Part shown: piece after piece, positions 58,165 through 64,000 of the stretch
Position numbering within the stretch: position 1 is the first letter of the stretch
How the letters are laid out: every line of letters starts with the position of its first letter
Origin: Haliclystus octoradiatus
Taxonomy: Eukaryota > Cnidaria > Staurozoa > Stauromedusae > Haliclystidae
Assembly: GCA_916610825.1 (NCBI GenBank)
Contig: OU744451.1
Span: 4,987,345-5,051,344 of the forward strand
Length of the DNA: 64,000 nt
Direction: 5' to 3'
Made by a program: the position numbers and the translations under genes
Notes under the pieces: model-generated
What the model saw: only the letters and a program-made list of their open reading frames with translations
What the model was told of the DNA's origin: nothing
The model's database searches: none

Positions 58165-59700
58165 ACTAGGAACCGGCAAAAATAACGTTAAATTTAATCA
58201 AGCTGAGATACAAATGCTCCATATTTCATTCATCGTATTGACAAAGACATATTTGACCATGATTACTTTATAAAATATAAATAATATGTCAGCCTTGAAG
58301 AATTACTTAAACAAAATAAAAAGCGACATTCAAGAATCACTGAAAACCTTTCTTGCTATTCACTCAAAACATTCTCTATAAGAATTCCATTGCTAATGCG
58401 CATGCGTAGAATGTTGTTCATTACCTACGTATTAAAAATACCGCAATACAAAATACTCTGCGAGGGGCTTTATAAAAATAAAAATAAATATTGTATCTTC
58501 GGTTGTTATAAAAACGTGTGAGGATAGTATAAAATTTTATAAATAAATATACATTTATTTCGATTTTGAATTAATCTAAATTTGTTTAATATATTTTATT
58601 TGTCCTATTGTTTTTTTTATACGTGGTTTGACTTTTATATACTTTATTTCAAAGTGTTCAGAAAACAAACTCATCTCACATTCCATAAATACTTTTTATT
58701 GTTATGCTAATTTTATAGATTAAACCATTCACAATGGTGAATAACATTTTGGGTGATCTTTTCAACTTTTATCTCATTCAAAAGCTATTCAGATCACCAC
58801 TTGAATTTCAACAACGCCGTCTGTAAAAATATTCGTGATTGAGCAATTAAGTGTTTTGTCCATTCTTCAAATTTTGATTTAGTAGTAAAAATTGTATTTT
58901 GTTATGACGTTTAGAATTGCGACAGAGAAAGTTTTCACTATGAAGGCCCTTGCTGGGCGCCATAGGGAAGACTTCAAAATATTTGGGGAGAACAAACGAA
59001 AAGTAAAGTAGAGAGTGTCCAAAAAACAATAAGGCAATTTTCTTCATTAAAAATAAGGCAATTTTAAAAATCTTTACGGTAAAACAAGAAACATTACAAG
59101 AGAGTCGTGATCAGGATTTTGATGTCCCATTGTGGGGGGTCGGGGATAATAAATAATACGGTAAATGGTACAATCAGCGTTGATCATCTTTGAAAAATAT
59201 TTACTCAGTAAAAATTTAACGTGAAAATCTCAAACATGTTGTGAATTGTTTCCAATGTAAAATTAATAAAGCTTTGCAAATATTTACTCAAGTGTCAGTG
59301 GTCTGTCAGCATGACAAAATAACTTCTTGGACAATGCAATCAATAATATTAAATTAAAAAAGAATACTTTCTGATGATCATCATCATTTATTCAGGAACC
59401 TGATAATTAGTTAACATAGCTTTATTCGCAGGACTGATTAAACCAACTATGATCAAACTAAACCGTATATGATACATACTTGAAGGCTTTTGAAAAATAT
59501 CGGGGAGCCTAGATTGAATTTAATGTTATTATGCGTGATTATGATTAATATCTTGTTTCTTAATAGATTTTTTCAATACCGGTAAGCCTTTTATTATATC
59601 TCGTATCATATGTGATATATAAGGGTTCTGAAATAACTATATGGAAAAGAAAAGAATAAGAAAATTATAATTGATGTTGTATGTATCTTAAACTATGGGT
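58165..59700. promoter_or_regulatory. LATS upstream region
   Basis: Holds the LATS promoter and 5' UTR. A palindromic TGCGCATGCG at 58397-58406 matches the NRF-1 consensus and lies 233 bp before the ATG. Beyond about 58600 it is AT-rich with no coding signal; 59374-59470 resembles the retroposon 3' end at 32424. Confidence 0.35.
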
Positions 59701-59716
59701 GTAGTGTATCAAACAA

Positions 59717-60476
<760 letters not shown>

Positions 60477-60512
60477 CACCCCGCCATGGAAACCGTTGTT
60501 TTCATCATTTCA

Positions 60513-63500
60513 TCAATATTGTTCCTTTGGCAGCAAAAGACATAACTTTGTAACGGGACGTTTGTATTCGCCATTCTGCGTTTTGACAATTGCGCTTCTT
60601 ACAAGTCCATCTTTTCCTGGAAACGTCTCTGTAACTTTACCCATACTCCATTTGCCTCTTGGTATATTTCTCTCCATAAGTAACACAACATCTCCAACTT
60701 TCATCGACCTAGATTCTTTAATCCATTTCTTTCGACCAATGATAGTTGGTACATAATCTACTATCCACTTTTTCCAAAACAGATTGATCGTGCTTTGAAC
60801 AAATTCGTATCTCTTTGATGGTGAAGGCGAGTCATCGAATGGTCCTTGTGGCACTGCTGCACTTGCTCTTCCTAGTAATATATGATTTGGTGTCAAATAC
60901 GTCCCATCGTTGGGATCAGATGACATTGGTGATAATGGTCTTGAATTAACTAAATTCTCTATTTCACAAAGGTATGTGCATAACTCTTCATGCGTTAGCA
61001 CTTTGTTGCCAATACTCGACTTCATGGACTTTTTTACCGACTTTACCATTGATTCGACCACTCCTCCGTGATGGGGTGCCTCTGGGGTGTTGAATCTCCA
61101 TACCATTTTATTTTCTGCCGCAAAATCCATCAGCTCCTTTTTGTTCCATCCCTCAATCATCGTTTTCAATTCCTTTTCTGCGCCAACAAAATTGCTACCA
61201 TTGTCGGATACTATCAGTGATGGCTGTCCTCTTCTGGAATAGAATCGACGAAGTACTTGGAGGAACGCCTGTGTTGACATGTCTGAAGATGCTTCGATGT
61301 GTATAGCCCTTGTGCTGAGACATGTGAAAATCGCCCCATACCTCTTCTGTCTTCTTGTACGAATTCCCATTTTGACAATGATCGGTCCAAAATAATCAAC
61401 AGCAACATTGTAAAATGGCGGCGTAAATGGCATAATTCTGAATTCTGGTAAATCAGCCATCTTCTGCAGTTGCACTTGTTCTCTCAGACGTCTACATGTT
61501 ATGCATTGGTTGACGATGGACTTCGAAAGTGTTCTACCATTGACAATCCAAAAGTACAGCCTGGAATCAGCCAGTGTTCGTTCAACTCCACAGTGGTTGG
61601 TCTTGTTGTGATGGTCTTTCATGATTAATCTGCTAATCCAGTTACGACGAGGCAAGAGAATTGGATGCTTCTGATCATACGGTAAGCAATTTGCATTTTC
61701 CAATCGTCCTCCAACTCTGATTAACCCTTTTTCGTCAACAAATGGTGTCAGTTGCTCGTAGTTGCCATTCTCTAGTTGTTGAAACATCTCTGCTTGAACA
61801 GTCTTCAGTAGGTAGTCTTCTGCATTTGCCAATTCATCTGAGCTCAGAGGTCCTTTTGAAGCATTCTTGTTCTTTAAACTTTTGCAAAACCTCTGTACAT
61901 ATGCTGTTACCCTTTTCAGTCTTTTCCAGTTACTGAACTTGTTGACATCTATAATGCTTTCTTCTTGTATAATTACTGTACATGTGATGACCTTTTTTCT
62001 TTTCTCGATGTCTTGATCTTGGTCTTCAAGTCTTGTGGGCTGCATATCATCAGGCCATTGATCTTTAGGTTTCGTTAGGAAATCTGGTCCTTTCAGCCAT
62101 CTCCCTTCCAATTCATTTGTTGTTATGCCTCTTGAGCCATCATCTGCACTGTTTTCTTCTGAAGGGCAATGTCTCCAATCTGATGGTATTGAATCACTTT
62201 GTATTTCTCCCACTCTTACTGCCACGAATGGTTTGTATTGTCTTGATTGACTCTTTATCCATGAAAGGACTATACTGCTGTCACTCCAGTAGGTTGTTTG
62301 TAAAATATCTAGTCTTGTTTCTTTTCTGATGGTTTTGGCCAATCTTGTCCCCAGAACAGCTGCTTGCAATTCAAGTCTTGGTATTGTTAATTGTTTAAGT
62401 GGTGCAACTCTTGTCTTTGCTGCAATGAATCTGACATCTATCTTCTTTGTTGTTCTGTCTTCACTTCTAAGGTAGGCACAGGTAGAGAACGCTTCTTGGC
62501 TTGCATCACAAAATACATGTAATTCCATGATTGCTGAATTTGATTCTTCTGGTGTTAAGCATCTTGGTATTTTGACATTTTCTAATTTCTCTATGTCCAG
62601 CAGCAGTTGTTCCCAGATCTTCTGGTGTTCTTCTGAGACAACATCATCCCATTTGTAGCCTGTGCTCCAAAGTACTTGCATCAACATTTTGCCTCTCACC
62701 AACATAGCTGCTGCAATACCAATAGGATCAAAGATCTTTGCTATTTGGCTCAGAATCTCCCTCTTGGTCCAGTTGCCTTCCTTCTTCGATTGTTTAATTC
62801 TGAATGTCATGGTGTCATCTCTTGAATTCCAAATTGTTCCAAGGATCTTTTCTTGTTGTTGGTCAATTTCTTTTTCTTCCTGTCCTTCACTTTGTTCACT
62901 CTTCAATTCAGGGCAGTTTGTGACCCATTCCTTTAGTGGAAATCCTCCTCTTTGTAACACTTCTTCAATGTCACTGGCCAGTTGTGGTACATCTTCTGTA
63001 GCTTGAACTGAGTCGCATATGTCGTCTACGTATGTATTCCTTTGGATGGTTTCAGCTGCCTTTGGAAATTCTCCTTTGCTGTCTTCTGCTGTTTTCCAAA
63101 GTACAGTTTGGGCCATGGCTGGTGCTGGCTTGTCTCCAAATGGCACTCTCAACATCATGTAGACATCAGGTGGCTTTGTGGTGTCCAAGTTCCTCCAAAG
63201 GTATCGATGCATGTGTTGATCTTTTTCAGGTAACTTTATTTGATTGAACATTTTCGATATATCATTGCACAATGCCCATTTGTTTTCTCTAAATCTCAAG
63301 ATGATGCCAAATAATGAATTGAGTAAATCTGGTCCTTTGTATAAGGCATCATTGAGGCTTGTTTCTTGGTATGTTGCCGATGAGTCAAAAACAATTCTCA
63401 GTGGTGTTGATGGCTTGTCGTGACGAAGGACACCATGGTGTGGGATGTAGTTAATCGGCCCGTTGTGTGAATCAATTTCCTTTTGCGTCAATTTTCTTGA

Positions 63501-64000
63501 GAATCCAAGTTCTTCGTTCTTCATTATTTGTGCGTCATAGTTGTTTGCTAGTTTGTTGTCTTTCATCAGTTTCTTTTCAGTTGAGATCAATCTTCTATAT
63601 GCCAAGTCGTAGTTGTTAGGCAAAGTAGTTGGAGGCTGTTTCCATGGTAACCCAATTTGATACCTATCATCAAGCTTTTTACAACTTTCCTTCAGTAGAA
63701 CTGCAGCGTGCTTGTCATCTGGAGAACCAATCAATGAAGGGTCGCAGTTGCACGGTGTGGACTTCACTCCAAAGCTCTCCGTCTCCCAAAATGCCTTTAT
63801 GTTGATGCTTTCTTCAGCCAATGAAACCGTGTTAGTTGATGCAGTGGAACATTGGATGTCATCATCATCTGTCTTCTTGTTGGCACTTCCTAGCAGTACC
63901 CATCCCAATGGGGTCATCATTGCAACTGGCATCCCTGGTTGACCTCTTCTCATTTCACCGACCAGTAGGTGTGCTTGATCCACGCCAAGTAGTACATCAA
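60513..64000 (-). CDS. BEL/Pao retrotransposon polyprotein, 3' part
   Basis: Intact reading frame of over 1,160 codons, open at the right edge. Order from the N-terminus: end of the DUF1758-type aspartic protease (DVLLGVDQAHLL); reverse transcriptase with VFDSSATYQETSLNDALYKG, ALCNDISKMFNQI and catalytic NTYVDDICDS; RNase H with HVFCDASQEAFSTCAY; zinc-binding integrase head (H-H-C-C in HHNKTNHCGVERT... CITCRRL); DDE integrase core (VDYFGPI, IVSDNGSNFVGAE, HHGGVVESM); and a DUF5641-type C-terminal domain (WKKWIVDYVP, VGDVVLLMERNIPRGKW). No stop or frameshift in what is visible, so this is a young copy. The minus strand runs toward the LTR at 59895. Confidence 0.95.
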   Translation of the reverse strand, partial: DVLLGVDQAHLLVGEMRRGQPGMPVAMMTPLGWVLLGSANKKTDDDDIQCSTASTNTVSLAEESINIKAFWETESFGVKSTPCNCDPSLIGSPDDKHAAVLLKESCKKLDDRYQIGLPWKQPPTTLPNNYDLAYRRLISTEKKLMKDNKLANNYDAQIMKNEELGFSRKLTQKEIDSHNGPINYIPHHGVLRHDKPSTPLRIVFDSSATYQETSLNDALYKGPDLLNSLFGIILRFRENKWALCNDISKMFNQIKLPEKDQHMHRYLWRNLDTTKPPDVYMMLRVPFGDKPAPAMAQTVLWKTAEDSKGEFPKAAETIQRNTYVDDICDSVQATEDVPQLASDIEEVLQRGGFPLKEWVTNCPELKSEQSEGQEEKEIDQQQEKILGTIWNSRDDTMTFRIKQSKKEGNWTKREILSQIAKIFDPIGIAAAMLVRGKMLMQVLWSTGYKWDDVVSEEHQKIWEQLLLDIEKLENVKIPRCLTPEESNSAIMELHVFCDASQEAFSTCAYLRSEDRTTKKIDVRFIAAKTRVAPLKQLTIPRLELQAAVLGTRLAKTIRKETRLDILQTTYWSDSSIVLSWIKSQSRQYKPFVAVRVGEIQSDSIPSDWRHCPSEENSADDGSRGITTNELEGRWLKGPDFLTKPKDQWPDDMQPTRLEDQDQDIEKRKKVITCTVIIQEESIIDVNKFSNWKRLKRVTAYVQRFCKSLKNKNASKGPLSSDELANAEDYLLKTVQAEMFQQLENGNYEQLTPFVDEKGLIRVGGRLENANCLPYDQKHPILLPRRNWISRLIMKDHHNKTNHCGVERTLADSRLYFWIVNGRTLSKSIVNQCITCRRLREQVQLQKMADLPEFRIMPFTPPFYNVAVDYFGPIIVKMGIRTRRQKRYGAIFTCLSTRAIHIEASSDMSTQAFLQVLRRFYSRRGQPSLIVSDNGSNFVGAEKELKTMIEGWNKKELMDFAAENKMVWRFNTPEAPHHGGVVESMVKSVKKSMKSSIGNKVLTHEELCTYLCEIENLVNSRPLSPMSSDPNDGTYLTPNHILLGRASAAVPQGPFDDSPSPSKRYEFVQSTINLFWKKWIVDYVPTIIGRKKWIKESRSMKVGDVVLLMERNIPRGKWSMGKVTETFPGKDGLVRSAIVKTQNGEYKRPVTKLCLLLPKEQY

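Noticed and set aside
60496..63942. Plus-strand frames opposite the BEL/Pao polyprotein
   Set aside because: They are shadows of the intact retrotransposon frame, which has all expected domains.

Overview
This 64-kb window is animal nuclear DNA. It is AT-rich, its genes are split by GT-AG introns, and introns and spacers are packed with small transposons. Seven protein-coding loci can be read across both strands. Recurrent TAGGCCTA words, single GOPC and LATS copies and the gene set suggest an invertebrate, perhaps a deuterostome, but the species cannot be fixed from sequence alone.

Layout: 1-6721 (+) holds the 3' part of GOPC (coiled coil + PDZ). 8255-26627 (-) is a complete 12-exon, 858-residue SAM-domain adaptor joining a SAMD5-like N-terminus to a SASH1-like body without the SH3 domain. 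28017-30338 (+) is a complete three-exon SH3BGRL (91 aa), head-to-head with the adaptor. 30972-49417 (+) is a 13-exon proprotein convertase of PC1/3 type (1850 aa). Its 3.9-kb last exon inserts about 1,250 cysteine-free residues between the last two beta strands of the P domain. 50434-52732 (-) is a three-exon DUF1772 membrane protein (159 aa). 53509-58164 (-) is LATS, the Hippo-pathway kinase. 59895-64000 (-) is a BEL/Pao LTR retrotransposon cut by the window edge. Exon borders were derived by hand; reading phase is continuous through every gene.

The less obvious layer is mobile DNA. Intron 4 of GOPC carries a Penelope-like element remnant (GIY-YIG endonuclease C-terminus) and a row of predicted self-cleaving hammerhead ribozymes, including a 259-nt tandem unit. 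Diverged copies of the same module occur near 27.6, 29.5, 39.2, 41.9 and 42.2 kb. Their helices co-vary, which supports a real RNA fold. Further families are pogo-like MITEs with TA target sites (over ten copies), Harbinger-like MITEs (TTA), hAT-like MITEs (8-bp duplications), tRNA-derived SINEs and a tandemly amplified TTCATGAAC foldback element.

GOPC, SASH1/SAMD5, LATS1 and SH3BGRL2 all lie on human chromosome 6q, so the neighbourhood may preserve an old linkage group. No operon-like organisation is expected. Shared regulation is plausible only for the head-to-head pair at 26628-28016.
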